From an uncultured Ruminococcus sp. (GTDB taxonomy: Bacteria > Bacillota > Clostridia > Oscillospirales > Ruminococcaceae), in contig CACYSH010000005.1 in NCBI GenBank assembly GCA_902776945.1, positions 58,698 to 104,420 of the forward strand: DNA of 45,723 nt, given 5' to 3'. A program made the translations under genes and the position numbers. Positions 16,720 to 25,269 of the stretch are shown piece after piece (the stretch's first letter is position 1; each line of letters begins with the position of its first letter). The notes under the pieces are model-generated. The model had not been told where the DNA came from and made no database searches. It worked only from the letters and a program-made list of their open reading frames with translations.

Positions 16720-16923
16720 ATGAAGATCATGCTTTTCAAGCTGCTGCCCCAGACAGGGCTTGCGCTTTTGATATTCTGCCTGCTTACCAAATCGGCAATA
16801 TTGCTCACAGCGGCAACCATTATAGCTGCTGTGCTTATCGTGATATGTGCGGCGGCAGGCAGTAAAAAGACAGGAAGGGAGAATAAAAAATGTCAGAACA
16901 GGGAGAAGTCGTTTTGCAGGTAG
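16720..16923 (+). CDS. Small two-helix membrane protein
   Basis: 67 residues. AAAGGAGAACGACATC precedes ATG 16720, a good ribosome site. Two hydrophobic segments (about residues 4-22 and 27-46) are followed by a basic tail (SKKTGRENKKCQNREK). The 3' end overlaps the ABC ATPase gene by 34 bases in another frame, so it may couple translation of the exporter or be an accessory subunit. No family recognised. The ribosome site and hydrophobicity argue that it is real. Confidence 0.55.
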   Translation: MKIMLFKLLPQTGLALLIFCLLTKSAILLTAATIIAAVLIVICAAAGSKKTGRENKKCQNREKSFCR

Positions 16924-17648
16924 ATCACCTGTCAAAACAGTACAAAAAGGGGGTCTATGCCAGCCGCGACGTTTCGTTTGACGTTAAAAAGGGCGAGATA
17001 TTCGCGCTGATAGGTCCCAACGGCGCGGGCAAGACCACCACTATCCGCATGATAGCCACGCTTTTGAAGCCTACGGAGGGCGACGCTAAGGTAGGCGGCA
17101 AGTCTATCCTTACCGACCCCGCAGGCGTGCGCGAGGGTCTGACCTACCTCCCCGACGAGGCGGGCGCTTACAAGAATATGAAGGGCAGGGATTATCTCCG
17201 CTTCATGGCGGAAATGTACGCCCATTCAAAACAGCAGGCTGACGGTTTCGTAGCCGACGCGGAAAAGATATGCGGTCTGGGCGACAGGCTGAACGACAAG
17301 ATAGGCTCCTACTCACGCGGCATGACGAGAAAGCTGCTCCTCGCAAGAACTATCATGCCCCGTCCGCTGGTCGCTATCCTCGACGAGCCTACTTCGGGGC
17401 TTGACATCATCAACGCGCTTGAGATTCGCCGCAAGATAAAGGCGCTGGCGGCGGAGGGCATGAGCTTTCTGCTTTCGTCGCATAATATGCTTGAAATCGA
17501 ATACGTTTCCGACCGCGTGGGCATAATCGCTAAGGGACATCTGCTGGAGCTTGGCAAGCCGCAGGAGCTTATCCAAAAGTACGAGGCGGACAATCTTGAA
17601 GATGTTTTTGAGCTTGTTGTAATGAAGAAGGACATCAAGGGGTGGTGA
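16890..17648 (+). CDS. ABC transporter ATP-binding protein, NatA-like
   Basis: 252-residue ATPase subunit of an ABC-2-type exporter. Walker A is GPNGAGKTT, Walker B LVAILDEPTSGLD and the H-loop is SSHNM. The signature is the degenerate YSRGMTRK, common in NatA/CcmA-like proteins. GGGAG precedes ATG 16890. The permease gene starts 6 bases after the stop, so the two form one transporter. NatAB of B. subtilis exports sodium, but this subfamily is broad and the substrate here is not known. Confidence 0.9.
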   Translation: MSEQGEVVLQVDHLSKQYKKGVYASRDVSFDVKKGEIFALIGPNGAGKTTTIRMIATLLKPTEGDAKVGGKSILTDPAGVREGLTYLPDEAGAYKNMKGRDYLRFMAEMYAHSKQQADGFVADAEKICGLGDRLNDKIGSYSRGMTRKLLLARTIMPRPLVAILDEPTSGLDIINALEIRRKIKALAAEGMSFLLSSHNMLEIEYVSDRVGIIAKGHLLELGKPQELIQKYEADNLEDVFELVVMKKDIKGW

Positions 17649-17654
17649 CAGATC

Positions 17655-18974
17655 ATGAATAAATTTTTGAGCCTGCTGAAAAAAGAGCTGCGCGAAATGC
17701 TCACTGCGCAGACGATAGGTCTGCTGCTGTTTATGCTCATTATGATGTACTCTATGGGCGGCATGATGACAAAGTCCTCCGAGGAAGCGCAGGAGCAGAG
17801 CGGACGTATCACGATCTGCGACCTTGACAAGACCGACTTTTCCGAATCGGTAATAGAGTTCCTTAAACACCCGACCGCCGACATGACAAACGATGTCAAT
17901 GTATTCGAGCCGGAGTCGGACGATTACGCGGCGGAGCTTAAAAGGCTCGGCGTAAAGAGCTTTGTCGTGCTTTCACAGGGTTTTTCCGACAAGATAACGT
18001 CCGGCGAGCAGGCGGAGATAATCTACGTCAGCCGCATGACCTCGCTTGCGACCATGAGCAATATGAATGTCGGCTCTGAGACCGCTGTTCAGCTGATAAG
18101 CGCCGCAGTAAAATCCGCGCTCTATACGCAGAAGGTGAGCGAAGGCGCTCTGACCGAAGCGGAGGCGGTTCTGATAGAAGCGCCCGTCGGCGTTACCGAG
18201 CATACGATAGTAAACGACAAGTCGGAGAACGTTTCGCAGCTGATACTCTATTCGAGCCTTTACAGCCGTTCGCTCTTCATGCCGCTGGTAGTCTATATAA
18301 TGGTGCTGCTCGGTTCGCAGACGATGATAAACGCCGTCAGCGCCGAGAAGATCGACAAGACCCTTGAAACGCTGCTTTCCGCGCCTGTTTCAAGACTGCA
18401 TATAATATGTGCGAAAATGCTTGCGGCGGCGGTCATAGCGATACTTAACGCTTCGGTCTACATGATCGGCATGAATAATCTGACGATCAACATAACGGGC
18501 GAGCTTCCCGATGATATTGGCGAAAACCTGAAGAGCTTAGGGCTGGTGTTCGACCTGAAAACCTACCTGCTGATAGGTGTGCAGATGATGCTTACCATGC
18601 TGATAGCGCTTTCGCTCGCGATGATACTGGGTGCTTTTGCCAAGGACATCAAAAGCTCGCAGACCCTGCTTCTGCCGCTGATGTTCATAACTATAATACC
18701 ATTTATGGCTTCGATGTTCACCGACATAAGCGGTCTGCCGGGTATGTTCAAGTATCTGCTTTACGCGATACCCTTCACACACACCTTTACCGCGACCGAC
18801 TGCGTGCTTTTCGGCAAGACAAACGAATACATATTCGGGCTGATCTATCAGATAATATTCCTTATTATCTGCCTTGCGATCACGGTAAAGATATTCACAA
18901 GCGATTCAATATTCACGATGACCGAGCATAGCGTGGGACTTTTCAAAAAGAAGGCGGCTCCCGCTGAGGACTGA
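17655..18974 (+). CDS. ABC-2-type permease, NatB-like
   Basis: 439-residue membrane subunit. It starts NKFLSLLKKELREML, typical of ABC-2 permeases, with a first membrane helix at about 20-40. A large extracytoplasmic domain (about 45-205) is followed by five C-terminal helices starting near residue 210. The cytoplasmic element KIDKTLETLLSAPVSR matches the conserved coupling region of NatB-type permeases. It partners with the ATPase encoded immediately upstream. The gene ends 21 bases before the lipoprotein gene, which may be part of the same transcript. Confidence 0.88.
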   Translation: MNKFLSLLKKELREMLTAQTIGLLLFMLIMMYSMGGMMTKSSEEAQEQSGRITICDLDKTDFSESVIEFLKHPTADMTNDVNVFEPESDDYAAELKRLGVKSFVVLSQGFSDKITSGEQAEIIYVSRMTSLATMSNMNVGSETAVQLISAAVKSALYTQKVSEGALTEAEAVLIEAPVGVTEHTIVNDKSENVSQLILYSSLYSRSLFMPLVVYIMVLLGSQTMINAVSAEKIDKTLETLLSAPVSRLHIICAKMLAAAVIAILNASVYMIGMNNLTINITGELPDDIGENLKSLGLVFDLKTYLLIGVQMMLTMLIALSLAMILGAFAKDIKSSQTLLLPLMFITIIPFMASMFTDISGLPGMFKYLLYAIPFTHTFTATDCVLFGKTNEYIFGLIYQIIFLIICLAITVKIFTSDSIFTMTEHSVGLFKKKAAPAED

Positions 18975-18995
18975 CTTCGGAAGGGAGTGGAATAA

Positions 18996-20102
18996 ATGAT
19001 AAGGCAAAAGCTAAAACGAATGATCGCCCTGCTTGCGGCGGCTTTGGTAATGTCGGCTGTTTCGGGCTGCGGCGGCAAGCCCGAAGAAAAGCAGTCGGGC
19101 GGGAACAGCTCCTCCGAAAGCTCGCAGGCTGAAACGCAGGCTCCCGTAAAGGTAACGCTCCCGCCGAAAACGACCGTTTCGGGGGCGGAGGCGGATTCTG
19201 ATACGTCAGACGGAACCGAGCCGGAGCAGCCGCTTTACGGCGAGGACATTCCGTACACGCCCGCGCTATGGAAGGCGACCTCTCCCGACGGCAAAGAAAT
19301 GTATATGATGGGTTCGATGCATATGCTGAATGACACCTGCTATCCTCTGCCGGAAGAGATCATGAATGCCTATAACTCCGCTGATGTTCTTGCGGTCGAG
19401 TGTGATATAACCGCTCTCACCGCCTCAGCGGCGCAGCTGAAATATTCGGGCATACTCAAATATCCGCAGGGCGAAACGGTAAAGGATCATCTTTCCGCCG
19501 AGACCTGGGAAAAGCTATCGGGCTATCTTGAACTGTTTGATGTTGACGTTGTTGATGCCGAAAAAAATCGTGCCTGGACGCTTTATTCTTCGGTGCAGAA
19601 TCTTGCGCTTGAAGATACGACGCTCACCGCCGATAAGGGTCTTGACCGCTTTCTGCTGACTAAAGCACGCGGCGAGGGCAAGCAGATCTACGAGATCGAA
19701 TCGGTAGACGAGCAGCTTGAAATGCTTGCGGGCTTTTCCGATAATATCTATGAGCTGCTTTTGTCGGAGTATTCGGTCGAGAATGCCGAAAAGCTAAAGG
19801 AAGATAACAAAGCGCTTTTCAAGGCGTGGAAAACGGGCGATCTTGAATGGGTCGAAAAGGAAAGCGAGGGCGAGTTCGAGGACATTCCCGATGATCTGAG
19901 AGCGGAGATAACCGATTTTATGGACACGATGTATTATGACCGTAATGCACACATGGTGAAAGATGCCAAGGAGCTTATGAATAGTGATAAACGGACGTTC
20001 ATGGTTGTGGGGCTGGCGCATTATGCCGGTAAAAGGGGGATAATCGCGCTGCTTGAAAATGACGGATATGAAGTAGAGAGAATAGAAATAAAGGCGGAAT
20101 AA
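18996..20102 (+). CDS. TraB/GumN-family lipoprotein
   Basis: 368 residues. The N-terminus is a lipoprotein signal with lipobox VSGC (Cys25), followed by a Ser/Thr/Glu-rich linker to about residue 85, so the protein is anchored outside the membrane. The domain contains GSMHML near residue 107 and GLAHYAGKRGI near 344, the two GxxH motifs of the TraB/GumN/TIKI fold, plus conserved acidic residues (VECD). TIKI relatives are metal-dependent proteases. AAGGGAG precedes ATG 18996. It lies directly behind the ABC permease and may share its transcript; whether the functions are linked is unknown. Confidence 0.85.
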   Translation: MIRQKLKRMIALLAAALVMSAVSGCGGKPEEKQSGGNSSSESSQAETQAPVKVTLPPKTTVSGAEADSDTSDGTEPEQPLYGEDIPYTPALWKATSPDGKEMYMMGSMHMLNDTCYPLPEEIMNAYNSADVLAVECDITALTASAAQLKYSGILKYPQGETVKDHLSAETWEKLSGYLELFDVDVVDAEKNRAWTLYSSVQNLALEDTTLTADKGLDRFLLTKARGEGKQIYEIESVDEQLEMLAGFSDNIYELLLSEYSVENAEKLKEDNKALFKAWKTGDLEWVEKESEGEFEDIPDDLRAEITDFMDTMYYDRNAHMVKDAKELMNSDKRTFMVVGLAHYAGKRGIIALLENDGYEVERIEIKAE

Positions 20103-20702
20103 AAGAAAAGGAAAAAAGAAAGCCCGCGAAGCGGAACCGGGGTCAAGGGGCTTCGCCCCTTGCGGGGGTGGCATGAACGCTGAAGCGTTCATGCAGGGGC
20201 AGCGCCCCCATTTAAATCAGCACCAGCAGAATCTGCGTGCAGCTGCCTTCCTTTGTGCGAAGTGAGCGGAGCGAACGAGCAAACTGGGCGGTCAGCAGTA
20301 TCTTTTCGGTGGGGCAGAGCGCGGTCAACGGCTTTGTGCGAAAATCGCTGCGCTCTTTCGCACAATAAAATCGGCAATTTCTTTGTTTCCGTACTGTCTT
20401 GCAGAACTATACACTTTGTTTGTTTTTGTTAGATTATCTTGAAATTGCCGATTTTATTTTTGTCCGCTCAATTCTGCGGATAATTACGATTTGCTTTATT
20501 TGTTGGCTTTGCGTTTTATGCGCCTGCGGCGCATATGGGGCGCTGCCCCATGCCCCGCAAGGGGGCTGCTCGCCTTGGCACGAACTTGTTCGTGCGGTTG
20601 ACCCCTCGCCAGCGCACGGGCGCTGGATCCCGTGTCTGTCTCGCCGCTTAATTGAAAAAACGCCGGTAACTTCGTGTTATCGGCGTTTTGCTTTGCTTTA
20701 TT
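20103..20702. repeat. Repeat-rich intergenic region between two convergent operons
   Basis: About 600 bases without a supported gene. In order: a hairpin GGGGCTTCGCCCC (about 20148-20160), the palindrome GCATGAACGCTGAAGCGTTC (from 20171), the inverted repeat with arms AAAATCGGCAATTTC (20367-20381) and GAAATTGCCGATTTT (20441-20455), a hairpin GCGCCTGCGGCGC (20520-20532), and the composite repeat 20561-20640 that recurs in reverse at 44145-44228. The rnr terminator follows at 20657-20687. Confidence 0.75.
20657..20687 (-). terminator. Terminator after rnr (probably bidirectional)
   Basis: CGCCGGTAAC pairs with GTTATCGGCG apart from one position, flanked by As on the left and Ts on the right, so it can end transcription from either side. 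Confidence 0.75.
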
Positions 20703-22826
20703 TTATTTAGTTTCTTCGACTTCGCCGCAATACTCAAAATCAACATTACCACTGCTGACGTCGGCTTTTACTACCTGCACCATTATACGCTTTCCAACGG
20801 TAAACACGGGACCCTTCCCCACACGCTTAACCGAAAACGCCTCATCAAAAAAGTAATCGGGATAAGGCAGCGTATCAAGTCTTATCATGCCCTCGCAGGT
20901 ATTATCGAGCATAACATAGATACCATGCGGCATACACGAAACAATAACGCCCTCATACACATTGCCGAGCCTTGATTTCATGTACTCCGCCTTATAGCAG
21001 TCCTCGCACTCGCGCTCGGTCTGCATCGCGATTATCTCGGTCTGCGTAGCCTGATCGGCGGCTTCGGCGGAAAACTCACCGTACCGCATACCAAGCTCGT
21101 CGGGGGTCATTCCCGCAAGATGATCGCTCATAATGCGGTGAATGGCAAGGTCGGGATAGCGGCGGATCGGCGAGGTGAAATGCGCGTAATCGCCGAGAAC
21201 CAGTCCGAAATGTCCGAGCGGCTCGGGGGAATACTTCGCCTTCGCCATACTCCGCAGAACCAGATTGTTGACAACGGGGAAACGGTCGGTGCCGCGCTCC
21301 CATTCGAGTATCTCCGAAAGCTGCTTGGGCTTCGCACCGCCGTCGTCAAAATTGAACGGGATACGCAGCTCGGTAAGTCCCGTTTTGAGGTATTCGAGCT
21401 TGTCCTCGGGCGGATTTTCGTGAACGCGGTAAACAAAAGGCAGACCCTTTTCCGCGCCGAATTTCGCCGCACATTCGTTTGCACAGAGCATGAAGTCCTC
21501 GATCATCTCCTGACTGAGACCTGTTTCGTGCGGTTTAACGTCAATGCAGTAGTCGTTCTCGTCGATGACAAGTATGCTCTCGGTGGTCGAAAGCTGCGGA
21601 GCGCCGCGATGAATGCGGTTGCCCTTTAGCTTTTCGGCAAGCTCTTTCATAACGGGGAGCATATCAAGGACTTCGGCGTATTTCTCGCAGAGCGCCTTGG
21701 CGTTGTAGCCTTCAAGCAGTTCGTTTATTTCGCTGTAAACGCCCTTCACCCGCGAGCGGATAACGGTCTTTGCGAATTTGTAGCTTGTTATCTCCGCGTT
21801 GCGGTCAAGCTCCATAAGCGCCGAAAAAGCAAGCCTGTCCTCGTTCGGGTTGAGCGAGCAGATGCCGTTCGAAAGCTCGGGCGGCAGCATCGGGATAACG
21901 CGGTCGGCATAGTAAACGCTTGTTCCGCGCTTGAAGGCTTCTTTGTCAAGGTGCGTTTTCGGGCGAACGTAGAACGAAACGTCCGCGATGTGAACGCCTA
22001 AGCGATAGCCGCCGCTGTCCGTCCGCTCGATAGAGATAGCGTCGTCGATGTCTTTTGTTGACGCGCTGTCAATCGTGAAGATCGGCTTGCTGCGCAGGTC
22101 AAGTCGGGCGGGTATCTCGGAGGAGATAGCGCGGTAGTCCGAGACCTTTTTTGCATTGTCGATGACTTCGGGCGGGAATATCGGCGTAAGACCGTTCAGC
22201 CCGAGAACGCTCAACGCGCAGGCGGAGGCTTTGAGCGAGCTGCCGTAGCTCATGAGTATCTTGCAGCGGTGGTCGGCGTGGGTAGTGCCGCGCCTGCTTA
22301 TCTCGGCAAGAACTTTGTCGCCCTCGCGCAGCTCGTAGCCGTCGCTGTCCTCAATGGTCATGGCACAGCGCGAAAGGGTGTCGGGAACGACCTTTAACTC
22401 GCCGAACTCGTTGACGATATTCCCTGTAAAGCGCGAAAATTTCTGCTCTGTTATTTCCACGACGCGACCTTCCGTTTTGTTGTCGCGCCCGATGTAGGTC
22501 TGAATCGTCACGCAGTCGCCGGGCATAGCGCCGTTTAAGTACCTGCCCGCCACGAAATACTCGGTGCCGTCCTCGTCGGAGCGCACAAAGCCGAAGGTCT
22601 TTTTCACGCTGACGACCTTGCCGCTAAATTCCGAGCCGCCCTTCGGGATAACGTACCCGCGCCCCGTGTTGATTATCTTGCCCTGCCGCCCCTGTTCTTC
22701 AAGCCATTTGTCAAGCTCCTTCTTTGTCACCGACTTGGAAAGAGGGCGGTAAAGGTCGTCGAAATCGACCGCCTCGCCGCGTTTTTTCAGTCTGTCAAAA
22801 ATAAATTTTTCAAATTCTTTTCTCAT
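20703..22826 (-). CDS. rnr: Ribonuclease R
   Basis: 3'-5' exoribonuclease of the RNase II/R family, degrading structured RNA. The 707-residue protein has an N-terminal winged-helix-like region (about 1-60), two cold-shock-type OB domains (about 65-215), the RNB catalytic domain with IDSASTKDIDDAIS near residue 256 carrying the metal-binding Asp residues, and a C-terminal S1 domain (about 625-700). The length is normal. The nearest ribosome site, TTAGGAG, is about 15 bases from ATG 22826 and much closer to another ATG that opens a nine-codon frame, so initiation here is unusual. It is last in the GNAT-methyltransferase-ispE-rnr cluster. Confidence 0.95.
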   Translation of the reverse strand: MRKEFEKFIFDRLKKRGEAVDFDDLYRPLSKSVTKKELDKWLEEQGRQGKIINTGRGYVIPKGGSEFSGKVVSVKKTFGFVRSDEDGTEYFVAGRYLNGAMPGDCVTIQTYIGRDNKTEGRVVEITEQKFSRFTGNIVNEFGELKVVPDTLSRCAMTIEDSDGYELREGDKVLAEISRRGTTHADHRCKILMSYGSSLKASACALSVLGLNGLTPIFPPEVIDNAKKVSDYRAISSEIPARLDLRSKPIFTIDSASTKDIDDAISIERTDSGGYRLGVHIADVSFYVRPKTHLDKEAFKRGTSVYYADRVIPMLPPELSNGICSLNPNEDRLAFSALMELDRNAEITSYKFAKTVIRSRVKGVYSEINELLEGYNAKALCEKYAEVLDMLPVMKELAEKLKGNRIHRGAPQLSTTESILVIDENDYCIDVKPHETGLSQEMIEDFMLCANECAAKFGAEKGLPFVYRVHENPPEDKLEYLKTGLTELRIPFNFDDGGAKPKQLSEILEWERGTDRFPVVNNLVLRSMAKAKYSPEPLGHFGLVLGDYAHFTSPIRRYPDLAIHRIMSDHLAGMTPDELGMRYGEFSAEAADQATQTEIIAMQTERECEDCYKAEYMKSRLGNVYEGVIVSCMPHGIYVMLDNTCEGMIRLDTLPYPDYFFDEAFSVKRVGKGPVFTVGKRIMVQVVKADVSSGNVDFEYCGEVEETK

Positions 22827-22857
22827 TATAAATATTCATATCTCCTAAAAATTAACA

Positions 22858-24027
22858 TCAAAACCATTCGGTGTCGTATCCGTCGGCAGCCTTAATATCC
22901 AGCTTGTCGCGCAGTTCGTTAAAGCAGCTTTCGCAGACGGCTTGGTCTCTTTCTGGCGCGATATACCACATTCTGCGCGATAAAAGCGGCTCGTCAGCCA
23001 CCTTGTCGAAGCAGACCGCGCAATGCTTTATCTGCGGAAGATGTTCCATAACGTCGGTAGTCCGCGCCGGGTCGAGGTATTTTCCGCGAAGAGACCGAAG
23101 CTCTTCCGGCGTATCGTCAGCCTTATCCGGCTGAACTATCTCCACGCCGTGCGGCACGGGTCGGCAGACCTCGCCTATCAGCCCCCCCGATTCCGAGCAT
23201 GAGCGGGGAACACCTTTTATGGCAAGCTCCGCCTGATCTCTTTCGTTTGCCGCGAACACCCCGAACACCGCCGAGCCGCTGCCCGTCATTTCCGCGCCGT
23301 AAGCGCCGCCGCGTTTCAGCGCCGATTTTATCCGCCCGATGTATGCGGGTTCGTCAGCCGCCGTGAAAGCATTGTAAAGCGCCGCGCCTATCTTGTCGGG
23401 CTTACCGTCCGAAAGCGCCGCCGAAAAGCCGTCGTAATCGCCCGCAGCAGGCTTGCCCTTCGTGTCGAACGACTTGTAAGCCGCAGGGGTCGAAATGCTC
23501 TGCGAGGGCTTGACGACCGCAAAAAGCAGGTTTTCGGGCGCGGCCAGGGGGGTCATTTTCTCGCCGATACCCTCGCAGAGCGCCGTGCCGCCCGTCACGC
23601 AGAAAGGCACATCAGCGCCGCACATTTTCGCCGCCGTGATAAGCTCGTCCGTGCTTAAACCGAGATGAAACATCTCGTTCATGGCAATAATTGCCGCCGC
23701 GCAGTCGGCACTTCCGCCGCCCATTCCCGCGCCCGACGGAATGCGCTTTTTAAGCCGCACGGAAATTTTGCACCCGGGCTGAAAATAGGCGTAATTCAGA
23801 ACCGCCTTGATGCCCTTGATAACAAGATTATCGTCGTTTACGGGCAGATCGCCGCGGTCGCAGGTAAGCTCTATTCCCGCGCCTTCGGTGAGCGTAAAAG
23901 TCAGCTCGTCGTAAATGCTGACCGACTGCATAACGGTTTTCAGCTCGTGATAGCCGTCGGCGCGTCTGCCCGTTATGTCAAGGAACAGATTGAGCTTGGC
24001 GTAAGCCCGAAGTTCAAGTGTCTGCAT
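22858..24027 (-). CDS. ispE: 4-diphosphocytidyl-2-C-methyl-D-erythritol kinase with cysteine-rich C-terminal extension
   Basis: GHMP kinase of the MEP isoprenoid pathway, phosphorylating CDP-methylerythritol. The first about 298 residues are a normal IspE: AYAKLNLFLDITGRRADGYH at the start, PSGAGMGGGSADCAA (98-112) as the ATP-binding loop and MTGSGSAVFGVF near 248. The protein continues to 389 residues. The extra about 90 residues contain CAVC (336-339) and CESC (365-368), a likely zinc-binding pair, and end in EWF. IspE proteins are usually 280-300 residues, so this is a fusion or lineage-specific extension. GGAG precedes ATG 24027, two bases after the methyltransferase stop codon. Confidence 0.92.
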   Translation of the reverse strand: MQTLELRAYAKLNLFLDITGRRADGYHELKTVMQSVSIYDELTFTLTEGAGIELTCDRGDLPVNDDNLVIKGIKAVLNYAYFQPGCKISVRLKKRIPSGAGMGGGSADCAAAIIAMNEMFHLGLSTDELITAAKMCGADVPFCVTGGTALCEGIGEKMTPLAAPENLLFAVVKPSQSISTPAAYKSFDTKGKPAAGDYDGFSAALSDGKPDKIGAALYNAFTAADEPAYIGRIKSALKRGGAYGAEMTGSGSAVFGVFAANERDQAELAIKGVPRSCSESGGLIGEVCRPVPHGVEIVQPDKADDTPEELRSLRGKYLDPARTTDVMEHLPQIKHCAVCFDKVADEPLLSRRMWYIAPERDQAVCESCFNELRDKLDIKAADGYDTEWF

Positions 24028-24029
24028 AG

Positions 24030-24665
24030 TTATTCTCCGTAAAAGTCAATTTCTGTCAGCTTCTTGCCGTTCGGGAGCGGGTGTTCGCGCACCGCCGACT
24101 GCTTGTAGCCGATAGTTTCCAGTTCATTGGCAAGTTTTTCAGCGCCGATACTGCGGTGAACGCTGTCAAGGCAGTCGAACGAGTGAAGATAGGGCGAATC
24201 GGAAACGAAGCCCTCGCCGCTGTCAACTTGTATAACGCACGAAACATAACGCGGTGCCACCTGCCGCAAAACGCGCTTGAAGCAATCGTAACCGATGTAT
24301 TCTATCAGCAGGTCGGCGATGACAAGCTCCGCGTGTGGAAGTCCGGTGACATCGGCGATGGCACGAATGTTCGTGCAGTCGGCGCAGAGGCATTTCAGCA
24401 CGCCGTCAAGCGCGGTATAGCGCTTTTCGACCTCGCGCAGATAATCGGGATTAACGTCCACGCCGTAGACCGTGTTATATTTTTTCGGGTCGATATGTTC
24501 AAGTCCGTTGCCGCCCGCCACGCCGAGGATCATCACGTTCCGTGCGGGGAAGGCGTTCAGCTGGCGTTTCATTATCTCGTTGAGTGTTTGAAGCTGTCTT
24601 ACCGACCCGAGCGCCATGTGGCTCTCGTAATCGTCAAGGCTTACCGTCTTCCAGGGATTTTCCAT
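24030..24665 (-). CDS. Class I SAM-dependent methyltransferase
   Basis: 211 residues with a SAM-binding motif ILGVAGGNGLEHID near residue 46 and an acidic strand end YGVDVN near 69, as in class I methyltransferases. The substrate cannot be read from the sequence. A 16-base palindrome GCACGAATGTTCGTGC lies in frame (24361-24376) and encodes CTNIRA; the same palindrome family occurs in intergenic DNA. It lies 10 bases after the GNAT gene and 2 bases before ispE, so these genes are co-transcribed. Confidence 0.75.
   Translation of the reverse strand: MENPWKTVSLDDYESHMALGSVRQLQTLNEIMKRQLNAFPARNVMILGVAGGNGLEHIDPKKYNTVYGVDVNPDYLREVEKRYTALDGVLKCLCADCTNIRAIADVTGLPHAELVIADLLIEYIGYDCFKRVLRQVAPRYVSCVIQVDSGEGFVSDSPYLHSFDCLDSVHRSIGAEKLANELETIGYKQSAVREHPLPNGKKLTEIDFYGE
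24360..24378. repeat. Short palindrome (GCACGAA-type) inside the methyltransferase gene
   Basis: GCACGAATGTTCGTGC with flanks ATGG and AG matches intergenic copies such as 16621-16645 and 42218-42242. Confidence 0.6.
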
Positions 24666-24675
24666 GCCCGTTCAC

Positions 24676-25089
24676 CTATACCTTTAACATCATTCTCAGC
24701 CGCTGTGCTTCGTTGGATGAAAAGCCGAATTTCTCATAAAATGGTATCTTGTCGGGCATGGCGCAAAGCTCGACGAAAATCTCAGTGCCGGGTACGCCGT
24801 TTTTGGCGATAAATCCAAGCAGTTCGTTTATAAGCAGCCTGCCGATGCCGCGCCGCTGATATTCGGGTCTTACGATAACATCTTTAATGTAATAATCAAG
24901 CCCCATGTCGCCTATCATACGCGCCATTGCGACTATTTTTTCGCCGTCAAACACCGACACACGGAACAGCGTGTGTTCCATAGCAAGCCGCGTCTGTTCC
25001 GGCGACGGAGCGCCGCCCCAGACGCTTTCCCACAGTCCGATGAACTGTTCGGCGGTCAGCTCGTTGTGCTTTATGATAAGGCTTTCCAT
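24676..25089 (-). CDS. GNAT-family N-acetyltransferase
   Basis: 137 residues with the acetyl-CoA-binding motif RPEYQRRGIGRLL near residue 75 and the C-terminal IPFYEKFGF of small-molecule GNATs. The substrate is unknown. GGAGGTGAG precedes ATG 25089. It is the first gene of a minus-strand cluster with the methyltransferase, ispE and rnr; the AAGTCTTAG-family inverted repeat lies directly upstream. Confidence 0.9.
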   Translation of the reverse strand: MESLIIKHNELTAEQFIGLWESVWGGAPSPEQTRLAMEHTLFRVSVFDGEKIVAMARMIGDMGLDYYIKDVIVRPEYQRRGIGRLLINELLGFIAKNGVPGTEIFVELCAMPDKIPFYEKFGFSSNEAQRLRMMLKV

Positions 25090-25128
25090 TGACGCTCACC
25101 TCCGCGAAAGATAAATGTGCAAAGCTAC

Positions 25129-25260
25129 GCAAAATGAAGGCAAACCAAAAGTCTTAGGAAAGGGGTTGGCAGAGCTTGCCGGCATTAACATAGTTTGCAT
25201 CAACTTTGTTGATGACGCAGTCAACCCCTTCCTAAGACTTTTGATATGCCCTTGTTTTGC
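25129..25260. repeat. Inverted repeat, AAGTCTTAG family (complete copy)
   Basis: Terminal arms of about 40 bases: GCAAAATGAAGGCAAACCAA at the left and the complementary TTTTGATATGCCCTTGTTTT near the right end, both continuing through AAAGTCTTAGGAA and GGGGTTG. An inner palindrome (GCATCAACTTTGTTGATG) sits in the centre. It lies between the GNAT start and the aminotransferase stop. No coding sequence. Confidence 0.85.
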
Positions 25261-25269
25261 GTTTCTTTT

